Shown in pieces: positions 45,969 to 54,287 of a stretch of DNA of 63,200 nucleotides. How positions within the stretch are numbered: position 1 is the stretch's first letter; each line of letters begins with the position of its first letter. The position numbers and the translations under genes were made by a program. Source of the DNA: Marivita cryptomonadis (GTDB lineage Bacteria; Pseudomonadota; Alphaproteobacteria; Rhodobacterales; Rhodobacteraceae); contig NZ_JFKD01000021.1 in assembly GCF_002115725.1 (NCBI RefSeq), forward strand, positions 1 through 63,200, read 5' to 3'. The notes under the pieces were generated by a model. It made no database searches and had not been told where the DNA came from. It saw only the letters and a program-made list of their open reading frames with translations.

Positions 45969-47132
45969 TTATCTCCTTGGCTTGTAGGTTTCAGCACGGC
46001 GGGCCGCGGCTTCGATCTCTTCGATCATGGCGCGCAGCCGGTCCGAGGATGAGGCAAAGTCGGGAATGGCAGGCTGCGCGGGGCGTGCAGGGGCTGTTGG
46101 TTGCGGTGGTGTCGCCGGCTTTGGCGCGGGCGCGGCCCCATTCCGACGCGACGATGCGGCGTTGGCCTTGGCGACCATATCCGCGATATTCGGTGCGTTT
46201 GGTTTGGGCGCCGGTGCTGCGCCGTTTGTTACGGGTGTCGGCTTTGGTGCCGGTGCGGCAGGTTGCACAGGTGGGGCTGGTCGCGCGGGAGCGCTGACCG
46301 ATTTCATCGCCGCCGCTGCAATGTCGCTTGGCTTTGGTCCCGCTGCAGGACGCGGTGCGGATGGTTTGGGCATTGAAGCCTGTGTAGGGCCAGGGCGCTT
46401 TGCCCCGGTCGCCGCGCCACTGCCGCCCAGATAGGCTTTCTGCACGGCCGGGTCATTGGCCAGCCGCTCTGCATCATCCTCGTGCACGATGGTTCCGTTC
46501 TCCAATAGATACCCGCGATCCGCGATGCGCAGGCTTTGCTTGGCGTTCTGTTCAACCAGCAAAATGCCCAGCCCGGCCTGTTTCACCACGCGCAGGCTTT
46601 CGAACAGGTCTTTGCACAAGAGTGGCGACAGGCCGAGCGATGGCTCGTCCAGCGCGAGGATCGACGGGTTTGACATCATCGCGCGGCCGATGGCGACCAT
46701 CTGCTGTTCGCCACCCGACATGGTGCGCACGGTCTGTTTGCGGCGTTCGCCCAGCTTCGGGAACAGCGACAGCACCCGTTGCAGGTTGCCCGCCTCGTCA
46801 TCCCGCGCCCGTTCGGCATAGGCCCCAAGCGTCAGGTTTTCCTCGACCGTCAGATCGCCGAACACACCACGGCCTTCGGGCACCAGTGCGATCCCGGCCT
46901 CGACGATCTTGTGCGGTTTCTCTCCGACCAGATCGCTGTTTTCCAGCAGCGCCTCACCTGACACACGCCCTTCGCAAATCCCGCAGACCGCTTTGAGCAG
47001 CGTCGATTTCCCGGCGCCATTCGCACCAAGGATAACGACGATTTCCCCCTTGCCGACACGCAGCGATGCGCCGTCCAAAGCGCGGTGCTTGCCATAGCTG
47101 ACGGACAGATTACGGACGTCAAGCATCGTCAT
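45969..47132 (-). CDS. livF: LivF-type ABC ATPase with a 150-residue Pro/Ala-rich C-terminal tail
   Basis: 387 residues. Residues 1-236 are a standard LivF: Walker A GANGAGKST (36-44), C-loop MSGGEQQM, Walker B ILALDEPSLGLSP, C-terminal HEDDAERLANDPAVQKAYLGG. LivF normally stops there. Residues 237-387 are an unusual low-complexity extension, rich in Pro, Ala and Lys with repeated APAPKP units, ending in a charged helix (SSSDRLRAMIEEIEAAARRAE). Similar tails link domains or bind other proteins. The start overlaps livG by 14 bases (alternative ATG at 47126). It energises import with LivG. Confidence 0.88.
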   Translation of the reverse strand: MTMLDVRNLSVSYGKHRALDGASLRVGKGEIVVILGANGAGKSTLLKAVCGICEGRVSGEALLENSDLVGEKPHKIVEAGIALVPEGRGVFGDLTVEENLTLGAYAERARDDEAGNLQRVLSLFPKLGERRKQTVRTMSGGEQQMVAIGRAMMSNPSILALDEPSLGLSPLLCKDLFESLRVVKQAGLGILLVEQNAKQSLRIADRGYLLENGTIVHEDDAERLANDPAVQKAYLGGSGAATGAKRPGPTQASMPKPSAPRPAAGPKPSDIAAAAMKSVSAPARPAPPVQPAAPAPKPTPVTNGAAPAPKPNAPNIADMVAKANAASSRRNGAAPAPKPATPPQPTAPARPAQPAIPDFASSSDRLRAMIEEIEAAARRAETYKPRR

Positions 47133-47856
47133 CCCCCAGATAGGCGCGGATCACTTCGGGATCGGACAGCACCTGTTCCGGCGTGCCCTCGGCGATCTTG
47201 AGGCCGGTCGACATAACCACGCAGCGATCACAGAGCGACCGGATCGCGTCCATCACATGTTCCACCAGAATGATCGTGCGGCCTTCGTCGCGCAGGCGCT
47301 TGATGAGGGTGATGCCTTCCTCAAGCTCGGTCGGGTTCAGACCAGCCAGCCATTCGTCGAGCAGCAGCACCTTGGGTTCAGACGCCAGCACACGGGCCAG
47401 CTCGACACGTTTCGTGTCGATATAGGTCAGCTCTCCAACATGGGCATTGGCACGACGGTCCAGCCCCACCAGCGCCAGCATCCGCAGCGCATGGGCATCC
47501 GCCTCGGCCCCCCAGCGGCGGCGATGGCCGAACACGGCCCCGGCACGGACGTTTTCCAGAACCGTCATGGACGGCAGCAGGCGAACCAGTTGGAAGGTCC
47601 GGGCAATGCCACGGCGGGCAATGTCCGCCGCAGAGAGATGCGAAATCGGTGTCCCGCGCAGGGAAATCGTGCCCTCGGTTGGCTTCAACGCGCCAGAGAT
47701 CAGGTTCAGCGTGGTGGATTTGCCCGACCCGTTTGGGCCGATCAGGCCCAGCACTTCGTGCTCGGTCACGTCGAAATCCATGTCGTTGACCGCCACCAAC
47801 CCGCCAAAGCGTTTGGTGGCCCCGCGCAAGGACAGAACGGTGGGTCCGGTGGTCAT
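47119..47856 (-). CDS. livG: LivG-type ABC transporter ATPase
   Basis: 245 residues from ATG 47854-47856, overlapping the livM TGA; the longer open frame to 48042 lies within livM. Walker A GPNGSGKST, C-loop region ELTYIDTKRVELAR (the degenerate LivG type, normally L(S)YGxQ), Walker B VLLLDEWLAGLNP. The Trp in place of Pro after DE is noteworthy (DEWLAG instead of DEPxAG), as is the signature replacement YIDTKR. Both changes are seen in some Liv-like transporters for non-amino-acid substrates. Partner of the tailed LivF. Confidence 0.9.
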   Translation of the reverse strand: MTTGPTVLSLRGATKRFGGLVAVNDMDFDVTEHEVLGLIGPNGSGKSTTLNLISGALKPTEGTISLRGTPISHLSAADIARRGIARTFQLVRLLPSMTVLENVRAGAVFGHRRRWGAEADAHALRMLALVGLDRRANAHVGELTYIDTKRVELARVLASEPKVLLLDEWLAGLNPTELEEGITLIKRLRDEGRTIILVEHVMDAIRSLCDRCVVMSTGLKIAEGTPEQVLSDPEVIRAYLGDDDA

Positions 47857-48794
47857 GCAAACGCCTCCCGTTCCCGCATCTTGCGTTTGCCGCTTTCGAT
47901 CAGCCCGACAAAGCCACGCGGCAGCAGGTAGACGATGACAAGGAAGCTCAGACCCAAAAGCAGCGTCGTCTGGTTCGGGAAACTGGCTGAGATCGCCTCC
48001 CACAGCAGGGTGAAGGGGATCACGCCCACCAGCGGCCCCCAAAGCCTGCCAGTGCCGCCTAGCAGGGCCATGATGACGACAAGGAAGGACAACATCGGAG
48101 TGAATGCCAGCGCGGGTTCGATGTAGATATAGCGCGGTGCAAGCATCGACCCAACCACGGCAGCGGTCGCGCCCGAGACCATGAACAGCAGGATCTTGGC
48201 GCGGGATGTATTGATCCCGGAATGGCGCGCCACTTCTTCATCGTCGCCGATGATGCGCAGGGCGAAGCCAAGGCGTGACCGCCCGATGGCCCAACCGGTC
48301 AGGTACACGATGGCGGCCAGCACAAGCAGTTGCCAGTAGATGTGCACTTCGGTGATGTCGGTCAGGACATAGAGGCCTTTCTGGCCCGACACGTTCTGCC
48401 CCCATGTCACCACCTGCCGCACCAGTTCGGCCAGACCCAGCGTGAAGATCACGAAATAGACGCCGGACAGGCGCAGCGTCGCAAGACCTACCAAGGCCGC
48501 TAGAACCGCGCCCAGAATGGCAGCGATGGGCAGCGTCACCCAGTAGTTCAGCCCGTTTTCGATCCCGATGGCGGTGGTGTATGTGCCAAGGCCAAAGAAC
48601 GCGGCTGTGGCCAAGGAGATGTAATGCGTCGGGCCAGAGAATAGCGCCCAGCTTGTCGCCAGCACCGCGTACATCGCGATGGTGATGCCGATGGACAGCA
48701 TGTAGGCGTCGCCAGTCAGTGGTAGGCAGGCAGCGACCGCCAGCAAAACCGCCGAAAGCGTGATGGATTGCCAGTCGCGTTTGGTCAGGCTCAT
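47853..48794 (-). CDS. livM: LivM-type branched-chain-type ABC permease
   Basis: 313 residues, about nine to ten membrane helices. Contains the LivM signature GLATLRLSGVYFVIFTLGLAELVRQ and the cytoplasmic loop GDDEEVARHSGINTSRAKILLFM. C-terminal tail is basic. It forms the channel with LivH. The ATG overlaps the livH stop (ATGA), and its own stop overlaps the livG start. The substrate class of Liv-type systems includes benzoates and other aromatic acids as well as amino acids and urea. Confidence 0.92.
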   Translation of the reverse strand: MSLTKRDWQSITLSAVLLAVAACLPLTGDAYMLSIGITIAMYAVLATSWALFSGPTHYISLATAAFFGLGTYTTAIGIENGLNYWVTLPIAAILGAVLAALVGLATLRLSGVYFVIFTLGLAELVRQVVTWGQNVSGQKGLYVLTDITEVHIYWQLLVLAAIVYLTGWAIGRSRLGFALRIIGDDEEVARHSGINTSRAKILLFMVSGATAAVVGSMLAPRYIYIEPALAFTPMLSFLVVIMALLGGTGRLWGPLVGVIPFTLLWEAISASFPNQTTLLLGLSFLVIVYLLPRGFVGLIESGKRKMREREAFA

Positions 48795-49657
48795 GTCGTG
48801 CGCCTCCCGAACAGGCCCTGCGGACGGAAGAGCAGGATCAGGACAAACAGCAGATACGCCGCCGCGAGTGTCAGGCCGGGGTCGATCAACGTGGCGACGA
48901 AGGTCTCAAGGATACCCAGCAAGAGGGCCGCCACGATGGTGCCGCGCACATCACCGACGCCGCCCATGATGACGATCACCAGCGCCTTGAGCGTAAACAT
49001 CACGCCGGTCGAGGCATCGAGCGTCAGGAAGGTGGAAATGAGTGCACCGCCAACAGCCGTCACCGCCCCACCCAGCGCAAAGGCAAGCGCCGACAGTTTT
49101 GGCACGTCGATGCCCACAAGACGGGCGCTTTTCGGATCAACCGCGATCGCGCGGATCGACATGCCTGCACGGGTGCGGTTCAGCCAGAGCCACAGCCCGC
49201 CGCAAATGATCACCGCCGCAACCGCCGCCGTCACGCGGTTCAGCCCATAGGTGTCGCCGATCAGGGTGATGGGCCGGGCGAGATAGGAATATGAGAAATA
49301 GTCGCCGCCAAAGAGCGCCAGCATGATGCCGACGGATACAAAGGCCAGACCAAACGTGGTCAGGATCGCGTCGACCTCAAGCTGACCATGCGACTTGGCG
49401 CGTTTGACCAGCGGGCGCAGCATCACGACATAAATCAGCCAGTTCAGCCCAAAGGCCAAAGGCGCCACGATAAAGATCGTCAACAGCGGGCTGACCTGTG
49501 CTGCCGTGTAAAACCAGAAGGCCGCAAAGCCGCCTGCCACAAGGAATTCCCCGTTTGCGAGGTTCATGATCCTTGCCATGCCGTATTGCAGGTTCAGCCC
49601 CATCGCGATCAGCGCGTAGGTGCCGCCCAGCAAAAGCCCTGTGATCAGAATGTCCAT
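48791..49657 (-). CDS. livH: LivH-type branched-chain-type ABC permease
   Basis: 288 residues, about eight membrane helices. Typical segments: MGLNLQYGMARIMNLANGEFLVAGGF, LTTFGLAFVSVGIMLALFGG and the EAA-like loop VGIDVPKLSALAFALGGAVTAVGGALIS. Part of the livK-livH-livM-livG-livF operon, 54 bases after the binding-protein gene. Start ATG at 49655-49657 preceded by GGAGA. Confidence 0.92.
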   Translation of the reverse strand: MDILITGLLLGGTYALIAMGLNLQYGMARIMNLANGEFLVAGGFAAFWFYTAAQVSPLLTIFIVAPLAFGLNWLIYVVMLRPLVKRAKSHGQLEVDAILTTFGLAFVSVGIMLALFGGDYFSYSYLARPITLIGDTYGLNRVTAAVAAVIICGGLWLWLNRTRAGMSIRAIAVDPKSARLVGIDVPKLSALAFALGGAVTAVGGALISTFLTLDASTGVMFTLKALVIVIMGGVGDVRGTIVAALLLGILETFVATLIDPGLTLAAAYLLFVLILLFRPQGLFGRRTT

Positions 49658-49681
49658 GTGGTCTCCGGGTTAAGTGTGGAT

Positions 49682-49702
49682 GGCCCCGGACATGCCGGGG
49701 CC
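49682..49702 (-). terminator. Hairpin between livK and livH
   Basis: Perfect 8-bp stem (49682-49689 with 49695-49702) and a 5-base loop, just after the binding-protein stop and without a U-run. Same placement as the hairpin after the binding-protein gene at 25577-25604; likely gives excess binding protein. Confidence 0.55.
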
Positions 49703-49711
49703 AACGCGGGA

Positions 49712-50914
49712 TTATTCCCAGCCGGTCTTGGGGATTGCGGCAACCGCACCATCGCGACCGGTCGAGGCCACGCCTTTGAACACGCCGTCCTGCCACTGAC
49801 CCACGGTCCAGTATTCGGCGTTCGAGTTGTTCTCGTCCCAAGTGATCGGGCCGATGATCGTGTCGAAGTCGTTGTTGGCGATGTATTCCGCGACAGCCGC
49901 CTTGTCGGTGGTGCCAGCGCCTTCGATGGCTTGCTGCAGGATCTGGAACGACGCATAGGCCGGGGCCGAGGCCCAGAAGTCAGGCTTGGCCCCTGTCACG
50001 GCCTCGTGACGGGCAGCATAGTCCTTGAACGCGTCACCATCGGCAAACACGCCGCCAGCACCCAACACGCCTTCAGCTGCCGCACCAAAGCGCGCACCGT
50101 AGGACGGGAACGCGGTGGCCACGGCGGTGTAGAACGCCTTGGGCGCGAGACCCGCGATCTGCGCCTGTTCGGTCAGGCCGAACGTGTCAGGCGGGTAGGA
50201 CCAGGCAACAAACGCATCGGGGTTGGAATCCCGTGCACCGTTGATGACTGGGGACAAATCCTGTGTGCCCAGCGGGTAGGAGGAGTCGTAGACGATCTCG
50301 AACCCGGCAGCCTCGAATTGCGGACGCGCTGCTTCGGCCAGTTCGATGCCGAACGCATCTGCCACGTTGACCATGGCCACGCTGTTGCCGATCTCTCCGG
50401 CGTCGCGCATCTGGGTCAATACGTCGACGACGCCACCCGCAAGGCCGGTCGCGCCGCCCAGCAGGAAGTACATGTTCGGGAATTTGCCGGACAGGTCTGC
50501 AATCTGGTCGGAAATCGCTGTGTGCGTGACCATCGGATAGCCGTAGCGTTCAAAGATCGGCGCGGACGCGATGTTCAGGCCAGTGCCGTAGGGTGCAAGG
50601 ATGAAATCCGCCTCGTCCTGTGTGGCCAGTCGTTGAACCGCTTTGATGGTTTCGCCCGGGTTGGTCTGGTCATCGTATTCGATAATCTCGACCATCATCT
50701 TGGTGCCACCCACGTCGATGCCACCGGCTGCGTTCACGTCATTGGCCCAAAGCTGCACATTTGGCCAGAACGTGACCGCGCCACCACCGGCGAGCGGGCC
50801 GGTCTTTGGGCCTACCGCGCCGATTTTCAGCGTCTCTTGCGCGGCCAGCGGGCCGCTTAATGCGGTGGCAACGGTCAGGGCCGCGGCCAATCCGAAAAGG
50901 TTTCTGCGTTTCAT
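49712..50914 (-). CDS. livK: LivK-type substrate-binding protein
   Basis: 400 residues from ATG 50912-50914 (MKRRNLFGLAAALTVATALSGPLAAQ, signal peptide of about 24), with GGGAGGA upstream. Peripla_BP_6 fold (about 28-370: LKIGAVGPKTGPLAGGG, IEYDDQTNPGETIKAVQRL, DFILAPYGTGLNIASAPIFERYGYPMV). The ligand cannot be deduced, but the aldehyde dehydrogenases on both sides suggest an aromatic compound rather than a branched-chain amino acid. Aromatic side chains near the expected pocket (WSYPPDTFG, FYTAVATAFPSYG) are compatible with that. Confidence 0.9.
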   Translation of the reverse strand: MKRRNLFGLAAALTVATALSGPLAAQETLKIGAVGPKTGPLAGGGAVTFWPNVQLWANDVNAAGGIDVGGTKMMVEIIEYDDQTNPGETIKAVQRLATQDEADFILAPYGTGLNIASAPIFERYGYPMVTHTAISDQIADLSGKFPNMYFLLGGATGLAGGVVDVLTQMRDAGEIGNSVAMVNVADAFGIELAEAARPQFEAAGFEIVYDSSYPLGTQDLSPVINGARDSNPDAFVAWSYPPDTFGLTEQAQIAGLAPKAFYTAVATAFPSYGARFGAAAEGVLGAGGVFADGDAFKDYAARHEAVTGAKPDFWASAPAYASFQILQQAIEGAGTTDKAAVAEYIANNDFDTIIGPITWDENNSNAEYWTVGQWQDGVFKGVASTGRDGAVAAIPKTGWE

Positions 50915-50927
50915 GTGTCTTCCTCCC

Positions 50928-52364
50928 TTATTGATTTTGATTGTTGGTCTCACCCTCGGGCGAGGGCTGGTCGTGAATGGCGATCCATTGGCATTCGGTA
51001 AACTCGGTCACCGCATCGCGCCCGCCGAACCGGCCATAGCCCGACGCCTTGACGCCACCGAAGGGCAGGCGTGGGTCGTCATAGACGGTCGATCCGTTGA
51101 CATGGCCGATCCCGGTTTCGATCTGGCAGAGCATGTCCGTCGCGCCATCCGTGTCGCGGCTGAAGACGGACGCGACGAGGCCGAAATCCGTGTCATTGGC
51201 GATGGCCAGCGCCTCTTCGGCATCGGCCACACGGATCACGCCGGTCACCGGGCCAAACGCCTCTTCGTCATACAGCATCATGCCGGGTGCCACCCTGTCC
51301 AGCACCGCAGGCTGCAACCCGCCGCCCGACAATTCCCCGCCGGTCACCAGAACGGCACCCTTGGACACCGCATCGTCGATCATCGCCCGGACCCGCACTG
51401 CTGCGGCTGGGCTGATCAGCGCGCCAAGCGGGCTGGCCTGTCCGGGCGCGAACCGCAACGCGTCGGCCTCTTGCGCCAACCGGGCAACCAAAGCGTCCGC
51501 GACCGAGGTGTCAGCAATCACCCGTTCCGTCGACATGCAGATCTGGCCTTGGTTGAAGAAACTGCCATGCGCGATAGCGCGGGCGGCAAGGTCGATATCG
51601 GCATCGGCCAACACCACTGCCGTGCCTTTGCCCGACAGTTCCAGCAGGCAGGGCTTGAGATGCTTGGCTGCATTCATCGCGATTTCGCGCCCCACTCGGG
51701 TCGAGCCGGTGAAATTCACACGCCGCACCGCTGGATGGGCGATCAGTGCCTCAACCACCTCTTCGGCATGGTCGGGCGCGTTGGTGATGTAGTTCAACAC
51801 GCCGTCGGGCAATCCGGCTTTGCAAATCGTGTCCGCCACCCATTCATGGGTCTTGGGGCACAGCTCTGAGCCTTTCAGAACCACGGTGTTGCCGCAGGCT
51901 AAAGGTGCTGCCACGGCACGGGTGGCCAATGTGACTGCCGCATTCCACGGGGCAATACCAAGCACAACGCCCGCTGGTCTGCGGCGCAGGATATGGCCGT
52001 CCACGGGGCTTTCCGTGCTGTCCAGAAGATCGGCCAGATCGGACGTTTGTCGCAGCATGGCTGCTGCAATGCCGACGTTGAACCGAACCCAGTCCGGGGA
52101 CGATCCCACCTCGGCGCAGGCAATCTCGACCACCTCGTCTGCATGCGCCTCAAGCGCGTCTGCTGCGGTCTGCAAAAAGCCGATCCGGTCCTGCACCGGA
52201 GTCGCTGTCCAATCGGCAAATGCACTGGCGGCAGCAACGGCGGCGGCACGTGCTTCGGCCGCGCGTCCGGCGGCGGCGCGAGTCACCACGGCGTCCGACA
52301 CGGGGTCGCGTCGTTCGAACGCAACAACCGGATCAGGCGCGACGTGTCGCCCGGCAATTATCAA
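50928..52364 (-). CDS. Aldehyde dehydrogenase (salicylaldehyde/vanillin dehydrogenase-like)
   Basis: 478 residues. Motifs: GIAPWNAAVTLATRAVAAPLACGN, Glu in LLELSGKGTAVVLADADIDLA (Ser replaces the usual second Gly of ELGGK), Cys in GQICMSTERV, and LPFGGVKASGYGRFGG. Closest in style to salicylaldehyde/vanillin/benzaldehyde dehydrogenases. The frame extends upstream through LYETR to a TGA, with only TTG (52364) or CTG as starts, although GAGGAG lies upstream, so the true start is uncertain. First gene of the minus-strand Liv operon, divergent from the AraC regulator. Confidence 0.88.
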   Translation of the reverse strand: MIIAGRHVAPDPVVAFERRDPVSDAVVTRAAAGRAAEARAAAVAAASAFADWTATPVQDRIGFLQTAADALEAHADEVVEIACAEVGSSPDWVRFNVGIAAAMLRQTSDLADLLDSTESPVDGHILRRRPAGVVLGIAPWNAAVTLATRAVAAPLACGNTVVLKGSELCPKTHEWVADTICKAGLPDGVLNYITNAPDHAEEVVEALIAHPAVRRVNFTGSTRVGREIAMNAAKHLKPCLLELSGKGTAVVLADADIDLAARAIAHGSFFNQGQICMSTERVIADTSVADALVARLAQEADALRFAPGQASPLGALISPAAAVRVRAMIDDAVSKGAVLVTGGELSGGGLQPAVLDRVAPGMMLYDEEAFGPVTGVIRVADAEEALAIANDTDFGLVASVFSRDTDGATDMLCQIETGIGHVNGSTVYDDPRLPFGGVKASGYGRFGGRDAVTEFTECQWIAIHDQPSPEGETNNQNQ

Positions 52365-52450
52365 GCGGGTTTCGTACAGATGCTCCTCCCCAGGCTCACT
52401 GAACGCGGCCGTCTCCCCACGGCTGTTTCATAAAATCGTTCGGAGTTACC

Positions 52451-52469
52451 CAGAGTAAATGATACTCTG
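52451..52469. promoter_or_regulatory. Candidate AraC-family operator
   Basis: Perfect inverted repeat CAGAGT-N7-ACTCTG in the 125-bp gap between the aldehyde dehydrogenase/Liv operon and the araC-type gene. Position fits control of both divergent promoters. Confidence 0.45.
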
Positions 52470-52489
52470 CGGCAATAAATTATTATTTT

Positions 52490-53395
52490 GTGGGATTCTT
52501 GATGCCAGACCTGCGTTTTCACGACTCCGCAACCGTGCGCGCGGGGGCTTTGAATGGGGGCCTGCGCAGCCGCATTGTCGGTCTGGCAGAAAGCCTGCGC
52601 GGCCCGTCATGGTGTGCTGTTCTGCTCGAAGAAGGCGGTGCCGTTCTGGCTGGAGAGGACGAACGGATCGACGCGCCGGTACTGGCGTGGCGTCCGTGGC
52701 ACGAGACCTCGCGTCTGCGGTTCGATGCCGGGGCGGTTGGCACCTACGTACTGCTGAGTGCAAGCGCCTTGGGCAATACCATCGGGCACTTGCCTGAAGC
52801 CCGAGACCTGCGCGACGTTGCTGATCACAAGCTGACGGTGCCGCTCACCCGCGCATCTGAACGTCGAGGAGCGTTGCGTACTGCCTTTGCTGGTATCCGC
52901 CGCGAGCTTGAGGAGGATGCGGTGGCGGCGCATGTCGTGGTCGAGGCGTATCTGCGGGTGATCCTGATCGAACTTCTGCGCTCTGCGCCAAGCTATTCTA
53001 ACGGCCCACAGGGGGCCAGCCCATCGCACCGCGCGTTTACCCGGTTCAGCACATTGGTCGAACGGCATTTCCGTGATCGCTGGACCGTGTCGCTTTATGC
53101 CGAAACTCTCGGTGTGACCCGTGACCGGTTGGGCGACATCTGTCAGCGCGTGCGTGGGTTTGGCCCCAAAGACATCATCGACCGTCGCGTGATGATCGAA
53201 TCGCGGCTCTTGCTTGAGACCTCTGGCCAGTCCGTGAACGAGATCGCAAGCGCGCTGGGCTTTGGATCAGCAGCGCAATTCAGCCGGTTTTTTGTTCGTC
53301 ACGCAATGCAACCGCCGGGGGCGTATCGAGTGGCGTTTCTCAAGGGATTGGAGCAAGGCGTTTCCGATCCCGCGCGGCCGTTTGATTGGCCCTGA
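52490..53395 (+). CDS. AraC-family transcriptional regulator
   Basis: 301 residues if GTG 52490 is used, 297 from ATG 52502. N-terminal AraC-binding-like domain (about 10-175) and a C-terminal double HTH (about 190-295: LYAETLGVTRDRLGDICQRVRG and SVNEIASALGFGSAAQFSRFFVRHAMQPPGAYR). Resembles PobR/HpaA-type regulators of aromatic-acid genes. It diverges from the aldehyde dehydrogenase-Liv-flotillin operon and probably activates it in response to its substrate. Confidence 0.9.
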   Translation: MGFLMPDLRFHDSATVRAGALNGGLRSRIVGLAESLRGPSWCAVLLEEGGAVLAGEDERIDAPVLAWRPWHETSRLRFDAGAVGTYVLLSASALGNTIGHLPEARDLRDVADHKLTVPLTRASERRGALRTAFAGIRRELEEDAVAAHVVVEAYLRVILIELLRSAPSYSNGPQGASPSHRAFTRFSTLVERHFRDRWTVSLYAETLGVTRDRLGDICQRVRGFGPKDIIDRRVMIESRLLLETSGQSVNEIASALGFGSAAQFSRFFVRHAMQPPGAYRVAFLKGLEQGVSDPARPFDWP

Positions 53396-53405
53396 CAGTC
53401 ACTAG

Positions 53406-53475
53406 TGTATACAGGATTTGCGAATTTCTGCGTGGTTCGGCGGATAATTCCCTGATTGACAGGTTTCTGTATACA
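53406..53475 (+). promoter_or_regulatory. Paired TGTATACA operators upstream of the gntR-type gene
   Basis: The 8-bp palindrome TGTATACA occurs at 53406-53413 and again at 53468-53475, 62 bp apart, within the 139-bp gap before the GntR start. Such TNGTANAC-type palindromes are typical FCD-GntR operators (VanR, for example). A spacing of about six helical turns suggests looping or cooperative autoregulation. A TTGACA box lies at 53456-53461. Confidence 0.6.
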
Positions 53476-53534
53476 ATCTACCACATCGATCAGAACGTCG
53501 CTGGGGAGAGCGGTGGGCGCTCTGAGGGGGGGGC

Positions 53535-54263
53535 ATGTCTGATCGCAAGACTCAGTTCGACAAAGCGCTGCTTGGCCTTCGGTCGCTTGTGATGAGTGGA
53601 GAATTCGCTGGCAGCGCGCGTCTGCCGGAGGTCGCCTTGTCCGAGCGGTTGGGCCTGTCGCGCACGCCGTTGCGGCAGGCGATGGACCATTTGGTGGCCG
53701 AAGGGTTGCTGGAGCGTATCGAAACCGGTGGCTGCCGGGTTGCCCGTTTCACGCTGGACGACATCAACGATGCGATCGAACTGCGTGGTGTTATCGAAGG
53801 CACCGCGGTGCGGCTCGCGGCAGAGCGCGGGGCGGACCCCAAAGTGCTTGCCGAGGTGGAGCGCGTGTTGGATCGGATCGACGCGGCACTCACGCAGCCC
53901 GACCACATCGACTTTGACGCCTACATCTCGGAAAACGCCAGCTTTCACCGCCTTTTGGCGCACCTTTCGGGCAGCCAACTTATGCAGCGCGAGGCGGATC
54001 GGGTGAGCCGTCTGCCGCTGGCGTCACCAAGCGCGTTTCTGCGCGAACAGGAACTGATCCCGGATTTCAGCGCGTCGCTGTTGCGCGCGCAGCACCAACA
54101 CCGCGCCATCGTCGAAGCGATCCGCGCCCGGGAAGGCGCCCGCGCCGAACATCTGGCACGCGAGCACGCCCGTCTTGCGCGGCGCAACCTTGATTACCTC
54201 GCCAATGCCGGACCGGGGGTCGCCACGCGCGTGCCCGGTCTGTCTTTACTATCCGCAGAATAA
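53535..54263 (+). CDS. GntR-family regulator, FCD subfamily
   Basis: 242 residues. N-terminal winged helix (about 10-75: ARLPEVALSERLGLSRTPLRQAMDHLVAEGLLERIETGGCRVA) and a C-terminal all-helical FCD domain (about 90-220) with metal-binding His (SFHRLLAHLSG, HRAIVEAIRAREG). FCD regulators such as VanR sense vanillate or related acids. The O-demethylase gene follows 24 bases downstream, so this is likely its repressor and the first gene of the operon. Confidence 0.92.
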   Translation: MSDRKTQFDKALLGLRSLVMSGEFAGSARLPEVALSERLGLSRTPLRQAMDHLVAEGLLERIETGGCRVARFTLDDINDAIELRGVIEGTAVRLAAERGADPKVLAEVERVLDRIDAALTQPDHIDFDAYISENASFHRLLAHLSGSQLMQREADRVSRLPLASPSAFLREQELIPDFSASLLRAQHQHRAIVEAIRAREGARAEHLAREHARLARRNLDYLANAGPGVATRVPGLSLLSAE

Positions 54264-54287
54264 GATCCTCAGGAGGAGAACACGTCT

